NCBI GenBank assembly: GCA_004123355.1
Contig: SCHM01000003.1
Span: 8,327,058 to 8,391,057 of the forward strand
Reading direction: 5' to 3'
Source of the DNA: Amphirosellinia nigrospora
Lineage: Eukaryota; Ascomycota; Sordariomycetes; Xylariales; Xylariaceae
Length of the DNA stretch: 64,000 bases
Every line of letters begins with the position of its first letter. Within the stretch, counting starts at the first letter, position 1. The notes under the pieces are model-generated. The model ran no database searches. It was not told the origin of the DNA and saw only the letters and a program-made list of their open reading frames with translations. The translations under genes and the position numbers were made by a program. This document shows, piece after piece, positions 1 through 12,223 of this stretch.

Positions 1-1159
1 CAGAATGCATATACCGACAATGTAGTTAGGACACTGTATTTTTTTGACAAAAAGTTTGATCTTCGTCACCTCGACTCATACGCAGAAACAGGGTTGCGCC
101 ACTGCTATAAGTACCGGCAACCACATACTTTTAATCTCAAACTTCCCAGATAAGCAAAATCAAGAGTTCCGAAGCGAACAGTCGCATTGACAAATGTACT
201 CGACTACCTAATACGGCAATTCATCGAGCAGGCGGGGTAAGAAATGTGAAGCAAAATACCTACTTCGTAAATTGAAACCTACAATTTAGTATTATATTTA
301 CGGGCAGCAATCGGGCTAACTGCAGGCGATCTGGTGCCCAATGTCATGACTTGTTGCTAAGATATGTTTCATTCGTCACTTCATGTCACAGTTTCGAAAT
401 AAATAGCGCTGATGGTATTCTATATAAAGAGACGGATGGTGAAATCGCCAACGAAGAGTACGTTACCATTGTTGCTCATGATTCTCGCTCGGGTTGTGCC
501 TCAGGGCAGAGAGTAATTGGTATGCAACCGGCCGAACCTGGTGGCGACCCCAAAAGGCAAGCGTTACCATATCAGGAATAGAAACCAGCAACTAAGCAAG
601 CATTCACATACCCCTCACGCAGAGAAGACAAGGATGATACGGGACTTAGTCATATTTGGAGAAAAGGGAATTGGGGTGCAGAAAGATGGGGTCGCCAGAA
701 AGCCTCGGCAACTTTTCGACCAAGGACAAAATGTTTAATCAAACCGACCTAACCTGCATATGAATCGATACTGGATGCATTAGGCGTTAAACCCCTGGCC
801 TGAGGCAATTCGCAGAGGTATTCACCCTCTTCGCACGGATAGCCCAGCTAAGCGAAAATGATGCAACCAATCCCGAAAGATTTGATCTGGTCCGAACGTG
901 ACAGGGAGGCAACTTGGCGGAAACCCTAAATATGGAAAGACTTTCAACCTACCCCGCCCCCGCTCCTATTCTTGTGTCTAGGTAAACACTGTAAGCTACA
1001 TGCTTTCTGAACTGCCCGTGGATGTCCTACCTTCGTAAGTATGTCTTGATATTAGGCACTTACCTCACATTCAATGGCCTACCCTTTGCACATATTTGCT
1101 TTCCCGCCTTAAAGGTCCCATCCTCAGTTTTCCCTCAGTTTTCCCTCAGCACAGTCGTC
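1..1159. other. Gene-free left edge
   Basis: I see no recognisable gene. The short open frames at about 351-738 overlap each other and show no family signature. The last 40 bases before the amine oxidase contain a short direct repeat (CAGTTTTCCCT twice, then a partial copy, about 1122-1149), probably 5' untranslated sequence. Confidence 0.5.
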
Positions 1160-2733
1160 ATGTCTCCTTATCATGCTAACCTATCCAGTGACGGCTACGT
1201 TTATACAAAGAAAGAAGGGTTGGTCGGTGGCCTCCGCACTTACGGCGTTGTCAAGCCTGAGCGTCAAATTCGAGAGTCTGATGACAATAATGTCTGGGAC
1301 GCCGTCGTCATCGGCGCCGGCTACGCTGGTTTGATTGCTGCACGTGACCTTGTTAAAGTTGGTGAGTGTAAAGGGCCGAGAGGAATAAGAACTTCAAAAG
1401 TCGCTGATACCTAAAAGGCAAGAAGACCCTTCTTCTTGAGGCTCGCGATCGTGTTGGCGGCCGAACATGGAGTGCTGAGGTCGACGGCACCACGTTTGAG
1501 ATGGGCGGCACATGGGTTTCGCATAATCATGGCCGTCTGTTCGCCGAGATGCAACGGTACGGCCTCAAGGATGACGTCTCGATGACCCGCACTAAAGACG
1601 GTGGTTGCGATTACTTCACACTAGACACCGGCTCGGGCTCACGAAAGTTCACGCATCAGGAGGCCGGTGAAATGACAGCTAAGGCCTGGAATATCTTTAT
1701 TAACTATGATGGTAATAACGGCCGAGATATCTGCCCCCTTCCGCATTCCACCCTTGGCAATTCTCGTGTCAGCTTCAGTCAGGTCCAGGCCGTCGACCAG
1801 CTCTCTTGCCGTGACCGTATTGATCAGATTAAAGGTCAACTGACAGACGACGAGCTCGCCCTCCTTGAATCTATAGTGCCCCATATTGGCGGCGGCTCCG
1901 TTGAAAACTTTGGTTTCCTTGAGTTGATCCGTGCCCATGCCTTGCAAAATTACGAAATCGCAACATTCGAAGAGGTTTGGACTCTCTATAAGATCCGTCA
2001 GGGCCAATCCACGCTCGCTCGCCGTATCTTCGATGATGCCACTAGACTTGGACTGCAGTACTCATTCAAGACTCCGATCAAGTCCATTATCGAAAAAGAA
2101 GGCATCGTCTCCGTCGTCACCATTGCTGATAAGATTCATCGCGCCAAGCGGGTCGTAAACACCATTCCCATCGCCGTCCTCCCTGATATCCACTTCGAGC
2201 CTCCTCTTTCGCCTCTCCGCCAGGAGGCTCTCAAAATCAACCAGGTTGACTACCTTACAAAGATCCATGCCGAGGTCGAGGGTGATCTTCGCGGCCTTCG
2301 AGGGTGTACCTGGCCCGGGGACATGTTATATATCTACGGCGATGGTTTCTGCGAAGGTGGCAAGTCGACCCGCATCACCTCCTTCGCCGGTGACAATCGG
2401 GGCGTTCTTGACCCTCTCAAAGAACCCGAAAGACTCGAGACCGCCTTGAAACGATTCCATCCCATGGAAATCAAGAAGGTCGTTTTCCATGATTGGGTCT
2501 CTGATCCTTATGCTAAGGCGGGGGCCGCCTGGTACCCCGCCGGTTTCCTCACCAAATACCTTGCGGAGCTTCAGAAACGTCATGGTAACGTGCTTATGGC
2601 TAACGGCGACTGGGCATATGGATGGAAAGGTTTTATTGAAGGTGCCATGGAGCAGGGTGCTCTTGCTGCCGAAGTTGTTTTGAACGAGGTTGGTATTCTT
2701 GGCGCCAATTCCACACCTCACTCGTATAAATAA
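1160..2733 (+). CDS. Flavin monoamine oxidase, MAO-N type
   Basis: FAD-dependent amine oxidase that would oxidise a primary amine to an imine/aldehyde with release of hydrogen peroxide. There are two exons, 1160-1361 and 1418-2733; the 56-nt intron has GTGAGT and TAAAAG ends and a CTGAT-type branch site. The product is 505 aa, about the length of Aspergillus MAO-N. The Rossmann motif GAGYAG lies at residues 52-57, followed by the FAD ribose-binding segment LLLEARDRVGGRTW (about 72-85), an EMGGTWV segment and a C-terminal GDWAYGWKGFIEGAMEQG. An upstream in-frame ATG at 1022 would add 46 residues with no family likeness, so 1160 is preferred. The protein ends HSYK, so the peroxisomal C-terminal signal often seen on MAO-N is absent. 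The reading frame is intact. Neighbouring permease and copper amine oxidase genes fit an amine-use locus. Confidence 0.92.
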
Positions 2734-3413
2734 TGCGACTCAAACTCGCGCACGATGCATAAAAGGAAAAGGACACTCTGATGCCAGAAAACGGCTTCTT
2801 GCTCAAGGTCTAATTGGGATGAACTAATTAATCACGCGGCGTTTTTTCACCGTGCTGTATTTAATTTCAAACTTGCCCACGAATGAAGAAGTTGAATGGC
2901 AAGTTTTGGACTACAGTATTACCACCGAAGGAAAGTAACAAAGGCCGTCACATAATCTGATTCAATATTTCTGTTTAATTAAGTGATATTTAATATTTTA
3001 TCGTTTAAGCCAGGCCTCCCCGTTACTTTGATTCCATTGGTCGGAAGAGGGAACAGGACTAGAGTTGCAAGCATTACCCGATTCGGAAGGGCGATCAATC
3101 CATGTAGCTCTAAAACTTGGTGGGGATCTATAAAGTTCAACCCGAGTAGATCTAGACCTGCAGGGGTTATGGTCTAGCTTCATTTGGGGAATTCAAGGTG
3201 CCTGAATTGTGGTGGTCGGTCGTGGCTAAAATATCTTGATAATATCAACGAAACATCAATTATCAAGAAGTGAAGAGCTGAGGATTCGCGTATCTGCATA
3301 GATAAAAATGTCAAGTTTTTTTGTTCTAGCCGTTAACTATCCGACATCGACAAGCTTTCCTAATTACTAATTATTAAGCGCCCAAGTACTACTTACTATA
3401 GCATCAAAGCACT
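2734..3413. other. Intergenic spacer
   Basis: A+T-leaning spacer between the amine oxidase and the broken esterase. The short open frames at 2983-3183 on both strands have no recognisable content. Confidence 0.5.
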
Positions 3414-4409
3414 ATGACAACATCAAGTGGAATCGCTTTAGGATCTCCAGCGACCTTGATTCGCTTACCCCCATATGATCCTGATATTACCGCTGTCGAA
3501 GACGAGCAACATCGGCCGATTCCCTCGAGTCTTGAAGAGCTCCTGGCTCTGCGGAGAGAAGAGCCGTCATGCGACGAGCACATCTATAACGACCCGGAGA
3601 CCACAATCAAAGAAATAAGTGTTACGGGTGCGGATGGTCCACTGCCTGCCATCGTTTTAGAAAGCAAGGCCGGATCAACAATTTCTAAGTCACGCCCTGG
3701 TATCCTCTTCTTCCACGGCGGAGGACGAGTGATGGGAAACGTTTACGTGGGTCTTGCTGCAGTGAGCGAGTTCGTCAAAGAATTAGACGCAGTAATTGTC
3801 AGCGTCGGATACTGATTATCTCCAGATGTCCCTGGCATCGCTGCAGTAGAAGATTGCTATGCGTCCCTTGTCTGGATGTCTGCGAATCTAAGCGCTTTCA
3901 ACATCGACCTGAACCGCTTCATTATTGCTGGTGTTTCAGCAGGAGCAGGCCTCGCTGCTGGGGCTTTGTTGATGTCTCGAGACCGAGAGGGCCCTAAAGT
4001 AGCCGCACAACTCCTTGTATCCCCGATGCTTGACGACCGGTGCATGAATTTGTCGTCGGCAATTTGAAAACGGCCGAGGTTTTTACACTGCCTGGGGTAG
4101 ATATGCCTGGAACTGTGTCCTTGGCGAAGAAACAGAACGAGGACATGTCAGTTACTACTTGGCACCTGGACGTGCAGAAGATTTGTCAGATTTACCACCT
4201 GCCTATATTGATGCTGGGTCGGGTGAGCCATTCCGCGACGAAGATATTGCATACGCAACTAAACTCTGGGAACGCGGTGTACAGGCCGACTTGCATATTT
4301 GGGTGGTGGGTGTCACGGGTTTGACTTGTTTTTCCAGACAGAAATTGGAGCACAGTCTGTGAGGGCCAGGGATGCCTGGTTGAGGAGAGTTCTTCAAGAG
4401 AGAAAATAA
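3414..4409 (+). pseudogene. Alpha/beta-hydrolase (HSL-type esterase) pseudogene
   Basis: The hormone-sensitive-lipase signature is clear. There is an oxyanion HGGG motif in ILFFHGGGRVMG (about 3708-3735), a nucleophile elbow GVSAGAG (about 3931-3951), the acid segment DAGSGEPFRDED (about 4210-4245) and the histidine segment CHGFDLFF (about 4313-4336). Three lesions break it. A TGA at 3812-3814 stands where the family has Arg in the YRLSP motif, which fits a CGA-to-TGA transition. A frame change lies near 4055-4062 and another near 4305-4313. The last piece ends with TAA at 4407-4409. No intron is needed. Family substrates are short acyl esters; the original substrate here is unknown. The nonsense change makes this a pseudogene even if the frame changes were sequencing errors. 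Confidence 0.82.
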
Positions 4410-4784
4410 TCTTGATTATGTAGACGGCCAAGAAAATGCTGTGCCCCGTAACTTTGAATCATCATATTATGTATATTAAGTCCAATAGAATGATATGCCA
4501 TTTCCGTCTTTTATGCCCAGGAAGGGCTAAACTTTTGCCAATTGCGCAATTATTTTAGCATGCACACTGGAGACGGCTCCTTTATTTTGTCCACTTACCT
4601 ATCAATAGTCACGCTGTCATTTAATTTCCTCATAGCGCTAGGTTTATAAAACGTTCCTGTCGATCGCTTCGGCTATATACCAGATCTCCCATTTGCAAAG
4701 AAGGTAATACACGGCATTATTCTCATAGAGTATATCCTGATACAACAGCTTAGTTCCCAGTGCCGCCCCATCAGTTCTTCTGCT
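4410..4784. other. Convergent intergenic spacer
   Basis: A+T-leaning spacer between two convergent genes, likely holding both 3' untranslated regions. I see no gene or repeat. Confidence 0.5.
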
Positions 4785-6823
4785 CTATACCTGCTCCTTG
4801 TGAGCATGATCATGATGATTACCTTTCAACATCTGGGTGTTGGCTTCTTTCATGAGTTCCCAGTCGATCAGTGGTCCTTCAAATTTCTTCCTACCGCTGA
4901 ATTGCCACTGCAGAAGAATAATGACAAATAGCCCAACTAAAATAACACTTGTATAGTTCATTGTCTGCACGCTGACTGGTAGCGATGGAGGCAGGCTCAC
5001 TAAGACCCCCAGAACCACAATCCAGAGGATAGAGAATGCGTTGCAAATATAACCCAAGATTCCGAGGTTGAGATACCTCGGGGGGAGGTGTTTGTTTCGC
5101 CCTTGGAACAGAAGGATTCCTTGAGGAACGGCATAGGTAATGTTCAAGAACAAAACTGCTGATGTAACGATTGAATTAAAAGCAGTAGTCGAGGCAAGGT
5201 AAAGCAAGCCATAAATCAGTACGAAGACGAAAGCGACAACAGTTGTTCGAACTGGGAATTCAAGCCTTTTGTCGACCTTCGAAAAGTACTGAGAGAAAGG
5301 GACGCCGTTCTAATATTGTGTTAATTGTGCGAGATGCTCAATTAGAGTAGGGGCTTATCTTACGTCACGAGCAAAGGCCCAAGCGATACGACCACTTGCC
5401 ACCCACTGAGAGGGCAGAGAAACTATAAAAGCGGCATGAGTTTCCGTGATAGCACCTAAAAGAGGGGTATATACGTACGAATATAAACAACCAGCAACAA
5501 AGCAACCAGGAAGATGGTCACATTTCGGTTTCCAGTTCTTCAGAAACTATTAGTATTCGGAGAAAGCAGATAGTGGGGGCTTACGCTTGATAAACCAACT
5601 CCATACTAGGCAAAGGTGACGCCCTAACAGCCTCTAGATCCGTCATGAAAAACATTAGAGCGATGAAAAGGGGAAGTGCGGTGCCGATGCCGATAAACAT
5701 AGTCATGATAATAACTTGCGGCACTCTTCGCCCAGGTTCGGCTATTTCCTCGCTGATATGGATTGCTTTTTCGCGTCAACAAGTTTTACTAGAAACTCCT
5801 GGAATAAGAACTTACCTCCGTCCGTCCCTCCAAAGGCATACATGGAGTTACTAATGGCCAAAATCCAAGCCGTGCCGACATTCCAGCCGCTATTTCCGAG
5901 GCCAGCTTTCACGAGATAGGAGCCATCATTGGCATGCCTATGGAGTCCTACGGGAATAAATAGGAATAGGGTCACCCCTAGCACGGATAAAAAAAGTGAG
6001 GTTTGGACGGTCCACGAGAGACGTTTCGAGGAGATGAAGACTGGTATGGCTTTGAAAATGTTAGCGAGCATCATATATGAATACGGATAGAAATTCTAAG
6101 TTACCTGTAATAACTGCCGTCGCAACATAAAAGAGGTAAACTTGCCAGGCTGCGGCTACGAACTCTGGGCGGAAGAAGTTGATCATCCCCGAAAGTGTGA
6201 TAGCGGCGAGTGATATTCCAGAGCAACTGATGACGAAATAATTAGAGCAGAATATCAAATAATCACTTCAGTACTAACGTCACAATCCACCATGCAAGCA
6301 TTGACATCCATCCGATTACGTAGGCCGCAAAGCGTTTTGTTTTATCCGGACTTAAAATGTAGCAGAAATGGTACTGCCCACCAGTTGACTAGGTAGTGCC
6401 ATGTCAGCCGATATGAAGTTTTGTGCAGGTTGTGGTTACCGTACCGGAAATGCGGATGCAATCTCGCTCAGGCCTAACGTAATGATAAATTGTACGACGA
6501 ATGCGACCACAAGTCCAAGAAGGCAGGTCTGAGGGCCTCCATATTGAAGACTTTGGCCAAAACAGCTCTGAAAATTGGTTAGCGCGGTTGCGATAAGATG
6601 AGTGCAGAACACCGACGAGGTATCCAGCCCAGGAGTTGGTGATGGAGAAGCCCAGGCCAAGAGCAGAAAGCCAGTTGAACTGACGTTTCAGCTCAGGCTT
6701 GTGACCGTTCGCCCGAAGAATAGCATCATCAACATTATTGCCGGAGATAATACCGTTGGAAACGCTCGCGAGATCACCCTCCAACTCTTTTGTGTTCGCC
6801 GTGCTCTTTTCCGAAGCAGACAT
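4785..6823 (-). CDS. Amino-acid/choline/amine permease (APC superfamily)
   Basis: Integral plasma-membrane transporter of the fungal choline/GABA/amino-acid permease family. I resolve nine exons: 6823-6617, 6567-6445, 6388-6279, 6226-6105, 6049-5816, 5765-5585, 5537-5479, 5422-5364 and 5309-4785. All eight introns (47-56 nt) are GT-AG, the phases agree, and the total of 1620 nt gives a 539-aa protein without a stop. Family landmarks in order are LKRQFNWLSALGLGFSITNS, YGGPQT, LGLSEIASAFP, GGQYHFCYILSP, MLAWWIVTCSGIS, ISNSMYAFGGTD, HISEEIAEPGRRVPQ, QWVASGRIAWAFARD and TTAFNSIVTSAVLFLNITYAVPQ. ATG at 6823 is the only sensible start. Substrate is not readable from sequence; choline, GABA or another amine is likely. 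The gene runs opposite to the amine oxidase. Confidence 0.93.
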
Positions 6824-8156
6824 TGGCAACTCTTCCCGCGAGTCTGTGAACGAGTATGAAAGAGCGATAGTCAATCGGTCGCGAAGGGAAGACCGAAAGG
6901 AACGAAGCGATCAATCCCGCTTGAAACCTTTTAAATGTCCAAATTTCTGACTCCCATGGAAGAGGTTTTGGTTCCCTCAGAAGGGTGTATCAATATTAGG
7001 CGTAACTACGGCGAATAACCACATCGCGCCTAGGATACGCGATTTAACGATGCAACAGGTGTGCTTTCCACTGGCTCTAGATTGTCAATGTGTAGTTAGA
7101 TAAAGGAAGGTGACTAGTGAACCCTGCTGTCGCTAACACTCCACCCCCGCATTGTCACGAATATAGTGTTGATACTGGCGGTTACATAGCCTTTGGGAGT
7201 GTTGCTGCTTTCAAGATTCCCCATTTAGATCTGTGGGGAGGTAGTTGGGATTGTTTCCTAGAAGAGTAAGATGCTGTAGGGACGGGATAGTTCCCGAGGC
7301 CCTCGTTGGTGCGGGGCGGATGTCATTCTGCATCGAAAGCCAAGCTTTATAGTAGTATGTTAATCAAGGATCACTCCCCCAATGCCGACGTCGCTTCGCG
7401 GGCGACTTTTTCGGCATGCTTAGGATGCACGCCCGAGACGCGATATTAATCTGGATAATCAATAATACAGTAAGTGCTGGCTTACCCCAGTATAAATCGA
7501 GAAGAGGAACTTGGTTTATCCAGGTGAGGTGCTTTTGGCATGCCAAGGCTATAAGTTGAAACTATAGCGCGAAAGCCCTATTGGCTGGCCCATCGACAAG
7601 GATCCAAATTAAGGCGCTTCCCATGTTGGACGATGGCATCGATGCCGAGATAAAGAGCTTACCTAGCCTGCAGCATACCGTATCCGCTTCATGACAGTGG
7701 CATAATCGCTATAATGATATTTGGAACATTCGCTAGGTATCGAAGAATCTTAATACCGATCCGTTCCCGTTTTGAAAAGAGATGATCTGTGAGCTCTGGG
7801 ATGTGTTGATATACTAAGCGATGAGGTTTCTACATGGACGTGGGGAGATTTTCTAGACTGTTGCATAGTGCTCCTAACATGATGTAGTGTAGTCAATTGC
7901 GTGACTCTCTAGGTATACAATGCCATGTTTACTTATCTAGCTTCCGTAAGAGCTTGAAAGCTCATAGCGTGCCCCCGAAAAACGGGGTGCGGGAGTTTAT
8001 CACCATCTCCGCACACTACTCAGTAGACATCTCCACAAGACGGTCTCCCATCAGCCTTGACCTGACAGGACTATTTTTTCCTTGCATCTACTCCCCCTGT
8101 TTGAACCAATTTCTGCTCGATCACGGCTGCGGTAATTGTTGCCGTTTGAGGCAACA
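6824..8156. other. Intergenic region between permease and regulator
   Basis: About 1.3 kb separating the divergently transcribed permease and Zn2Cys6 regulator. It is a natural place for a shared promoter. Short open frames at 7364-7546 and 7897-8268 have no family likeness. I could not pick out a convincing binding-site repeat. Confidence 0.45.
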
Positions 8157-10141
8157 ATGGCAACCGATATCACTTCATCTGTTAAGCGCCCAACCGCTCG
8201 GCGAAAAGGTCAGTCGCCCTCACGCCCATGAGAGCGACGGCGGATACTGTATGCAATGTCTGAACTAGTTCTAACTAAATTCTCCCGTAGACCCAGCTTG
8301 CGGCACTTGCCGTAAAAAGTGTCGCAAATGCGACCGAAAGCGTCCCATTTGCGATAGATGTCGCACCAAGGGCTTGCACTGCGAGGGCTATCCTCCGCGA
8401 TTCCAGTTCTGTGAGATGATCACGGCCCCGGGTCATGAACCTGAAAACACCGAGGACCGGGGTCCAAAGCGGAATAGCATCGCCGTCTCTACCCGCCCGC
8501 TCCCCCTCCCAACAGTCTCGGGAGAATCACCTTCGGAGTCCCCAGCAGGCTTGAGGCCTTGGCAATCGCTCGACAACAACTCAGCTCTCCGCAGGCCGTT
8601 CTCTCCCCCGATCCAGCTCGGCCCGATTCCAGTATTTCGAGCTTACCGTCGCCTCCATCACCTGCCCACTCCCAGATCTCTGCCCAGCTCTCATCAGTCT
8701 GCATTGACTCCACCTCAACCCCCACCAGGTCCGTCGACCTCCATGAAGAGATCCTGACAAATCAGCAGCTCATTGAGCACTGTAAGGGAATGCACACCTT
8801 CCATACGACAAAGAGCTAACTGGTGTCTTAGTTGACCAAATACTCAGTGAACATCTCACCATTCACGTGCAGGGTACTGTGAATCCTTTCAGGGAGCATG
8901 TCCTCCCTCTCGCCTATCATCATCAAGGCATTTTACACGCGCTACTAGGGTTATCTGCTTGTCATATGCACCTTTCCGGTAGACATGAGAGCCAACGCCT
9001 TATTACCATATCTTTACGGTACCGAGTATCCGCCTTGCACTCCCTAGCTTCTCTGCTTTCCAAAGAAGATGCCTCCAGTCTCACCGCTTCCGAGGAGGAG
9101 TGCGTACTGGGCATGGTTCTCCTGTTGGTGTTACATGACGTATGTTGCACTCTCTTTCAAACTGATGGAAGCTAATGCTAGGTTGTTACTAGGTGTGCGA
9201 GACTGGGGTTTCCTCTCATGGAGCTCACCTGACTGGTGTCGCATTTCTCTGCAAGAGATTAGCTTGCCAACGAGCTCAGCGAAACGCTCAAAGGCTAGCA
9301 TCTTCTTCATCTCGGCTTTGGCTTGGTATGCGCATCTAACTTAGCCCCACCCCGGGCATTAGTACTGACCAAGAGTTAGGTTGGACATGTTGCGTGGATT
9401 CAGCGGCGCGGAGAAGCTCGCCTATCCCGAAGACGTGCGCAAGTGCGTTCGCGACCACGGGAGCCTCAATCTCCACACCCTGGTCGGCTGTCCGCCCGTC
9501 ATCTTCCACCGCATCGGCCAAGTCTTAGAGGCTGGTAAGTCGGCCCTGGCGGGAGACCTCTCACTTGACCTATTCCAGGTGCAACTCGACCAAGCCGAGA
9601 AATTCTTTCGCAGTTGGGACCCAGACCAGGCAGTCTATCCTACAGCCCATCGGGAATGGAGACACCTGGCAGAGGCGTATAGACATGCCTGCCTGCTCCG
9701 CATCATCCGGTTCCCGAACGCCTTTAGCATCTCTTGCGAGGACGCTCGAGTCAAGGCCTCTGTGGCTGCCATCTTCGATATCTGTGCTGACATGCCCAGG
9801 GATCGCGTATTTTACAAACGTCTCTTGTTTCCCCTGTTCCTTGCAGGAGCCGATACGGTTTCGCCCCATCAGCTACATTACGCGAGCTGGTGTATTGGCG
9901 AGATCAAGCACTCGACAGGGTTTCAACACCCAGCTATGACTGAGTTGTTGACCAAGGTTTGGGAAGCACGACGAGACAATGGCGACAGCAGTTCAAACGT
10001 TCCTTGGATGGAATTCGTATGTTCACCTAACCTAATCCCTTATCTTTCTGTCGCGGCCGTTAAAATTGTTGACTAATGCCAATAAACCCGCAGACATGCT
10101 CTGAACTCTTGCGCTCTCAGCACGCCTATCTCTTTTTCTGA
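8157..10141 (+). CDS. Zn2Cys6 fungal transcription factor (apparent frameshift)
   Basis: Nuclear regulator with an N-terminal binuclear zinc cluster (C-x2-C-x6-C-x6-C-x2-C-x6-C, in CGTCRKKCRKC...CDRCRTKGLHC, encoded about 8300-8386) and a C-terminal fungal-specific regulatory domain (LSACHMHLSG, CETGVSSHGAHLTGVAFLCKRL, LRGFSGAEKLAYPEDV). Clear introns are 8209-8290, 8782-8831, 9140-9192, 9326-9379 and 10017-10093; the stop is TGA 10139-10141. Two places need a change of frame. In the Pro/Ser linker (about 8470-8640) an unplaced intron may explain it. Near 9271-9280, inside an exon, the frame of KRLA must shift by one base to reach SKASIFFISALAW; no intron fits. That is either a real mutation or a one-base assembly error. 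It lies beside the permease and amine oxidase genes it may control. Confidence 0.85.
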
Positions 10142-10818
10142 AATAACAATACTTGGATCCTAACGACTATTATTAACCTAGTTCATATCGAAGCGCGTAT
10201 TTACCATGCTAAGTTCTTGGTATATTGGAATGGTGTTATGATAGGTACTATTATCGTGGAAGCTGCATTGACTCCAAGCAGGCGGACTATCTATTCTGAG
10301 CAGGTAGCGTCCCTACTCTTCGTGGCGGCTTGGTTCGGAGTTGGGAGTATTTTCTCATTGGGTATAGCGTTAACTAGGGGCTTGGCTATGAAATTCATTG
10401 AAATCTTGTCTGGTCGACTACTACGGCTAGTTACATCAGAGCTATATGCTTGCAATGCATTTGGCCGCTACGTCTAATAACTTATTGAAGTATGGAATTC
10501 ATCACTTTCAATACCTAATCATATCGGAGGGGCTAATGAGGGCGAGCGGGGAAGAGACGGTGCTTGCACCCAAATGTTCATACATGTAACATCATGGCCA
10601 GGCAAAGTCCCTATCTCGGTTAGACCAAATTGGGATGATCATGGGAAAAGCCTAGCTTGCTGTGCAATCGACGGAAAAAAACGTGGGCTATGACGATAAG
10701 ACAATAGGGAAATCAAATCTGGCGTTCCCTAGATATGAAATCGAAGTAAAGATACAATAGTGAGGCATGATGTCTAAGGATTTCACGATTCAAGTTCGCT
10801 TCCTTTAAAAGACGAGCA
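10142..10818. other. Intergenic spacer
   Basis: No recognisable gene. An open frame at 10217-10477 is hydrophobic in parts but matches nothing I know and is probably chance. Confidence 0.45.
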
Positions 10819-11709
10819 TTAATTGTAGAGGCCGCCGTTCGCGCATAGGACGCCGCCTGTAGTCCATCGCGCATCTTCAGTGCAAAGGAAAGCAACAAGA
10901 GGCGCAATATCCTCCACCTCGGCGATCCTTGCCGCTGCGGGTGTGTCCTCAATCAGAGGCTTCATGTCCTGTCTAAACTGCTCGTCGCTCTCCTGCCATT
11001 GATCCGTGGCAACTGGCCCGGGGTTCACGCAATTGACGGTGATGCCGTGTGATTGGCCAAGTTCCTTCGCCACACCCGAGCGCACGACTCGTTCGCGGCT
11101 TTTGTCGCTCCGTAGACCGTTTGGCCGGCGACGCCAAGGCGGGCAGCTGCCGAAGAGACGAACACGATGCGTCCGCTTCGTGCAATATGAGGGACGACCG
11201 CCTTGGTGAGGAAGATAGGGCCCTTGACGTTTGTATCGAAGTGTGTTTGGAAGAGCTCCTCTGTCACTTGGTCGAGATTTGCGTCGACTCCCAGGGCAGC
11301 ACTATGCGTCGCTTTGATTAGCACACCTAAAATTGGCACAACGGCAGAGAATGCCTCACTTATGAATCAATATTTCGATTTTCCCCGTCTGACTTAACTT
11401 CAGGGCAGCTTCGACGATATTTGAGATCTGTTTTATGTCTGCTACACTCGCTTGGCAAAGAGTAGCCTTAGAACCAGCCTCCTCAATCGTCTTTACAACG
11501 CCAGCGGCACGTTGCCTACTCTTGTCGCTGGTGTAATTGACGACAACGTTCGCGCCTCGCCGGCCTAATTGAATAGCAATTGCAGCACCAATTCCCCTAT
11601 TAAACTCCGCATAAGCAAAAATCGTCACCTGGGGAGGGACAGCTCACCTGGAGGCGCCTGTCACGATGGCCGTCTTGCCACTTAAGTCGAGTCCCTTGAA
11701 GTCAGGCAT
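10819..11709 (-). pseudogene. Short-chain dehydrogenase/reductase, frame-broken
   Basis: Classical SDR (NAD(P)H-dependent oxidoreductase). It starts at ATG 11709 with MPDFKGLDLSGKTAIVTGAS; an intron splits the cofactor motif TGASR-GIGAAIA. Further landmarks are NVVVNYTSDKS, DTNVKGPIFLTKAVVPHI, RIVFVSSAAARLG (catalytic Ser), VYGATKAA (Tyr and Lys of YxxxK), ITVNCVNPGPVATD and a C-terminal TGGVLCANGGLYN. Two breaks are visible. At about 11341-11377 the expected NAG-type motif after IEILIH is replaced by a stop and a frame change; a 33-nt GT-AG stretch there is too short to trust as an intron. At about 11070 one G is missing between ARVW and AKELGQSHG. The Asn of the catalytic tetrad lies elsewhere and is present. 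If both breaks are sequencing artefacts the gene would be functional. Confidence 0.8.
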
Positions 11710-12223
11710 GTTCGCGGCTGGTTCTGTTCGTTCTGTGACAAGTGCATTCTACGTCGGCCCGGCCACATTTAAAGAATTAAGGTCGGGAGGCGGGAGGCAC
11801 GGCGAAGGCGGGATGCCCTTTGAACGCAACACCAACTGATGAACCAGTATCGAGCCGGCTTATAGCTCTACCGAAACCGGCAAGGAACTCAACACAGCCA
11901 GCTTGATTCCTCAATATAGATATCGATTGTCAAGCCATTTCTTTTTGGTCGTCAGATAGAAGCCATGAGCACTAGTAATTTGGTGGGGTTGCTATCCCCC
12001 GCAATAGAGCATTTGCGCTTCGAAGCGCACAGTATTTCCATTTCAGGTAATGATGACCACGTGGATGTAGTATGCCAACCGATTCTCATACGACTCCAGT
12101 TTAGATTGGTAGGCAACTTCCATGGCAATGGGTCAATTGTAAGAAAAAATATAAGAAGAATCGGGAGAAGTTGAAGATATAGACGGTTTAGCAAGCAGTA
12201 ATGCCTCAAGATCATAGCCGAAC
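11710..12223. other. Intergenic region
   Basis: Spacer between the divergent SDR and copper amine oxidase genes. No gene is recognised; open frames at 11952-12215 lack family features. Confidence 0.45.

Noticed and set aside
1022-1159. N-terminal extension of the flavin amine oxidase
   Set aside because: The extra 46 residues lack family likeness, and the sequence contains a short direct repeat typical of untranslated leader.
1639-2007. 122-aa minus-strand ORF opposite the flavin amine oxidase
   Set aside because: Shadow frame over conserved amine-oxidase sequence. The same holds for 2326-2721.
5456-5478. A 23-nt intron in the permease
   Set aside because: Too short to splice. The 56-nt intron 5423-5478 with the same donor keeps the frame and gives the expected QWVASGR region.
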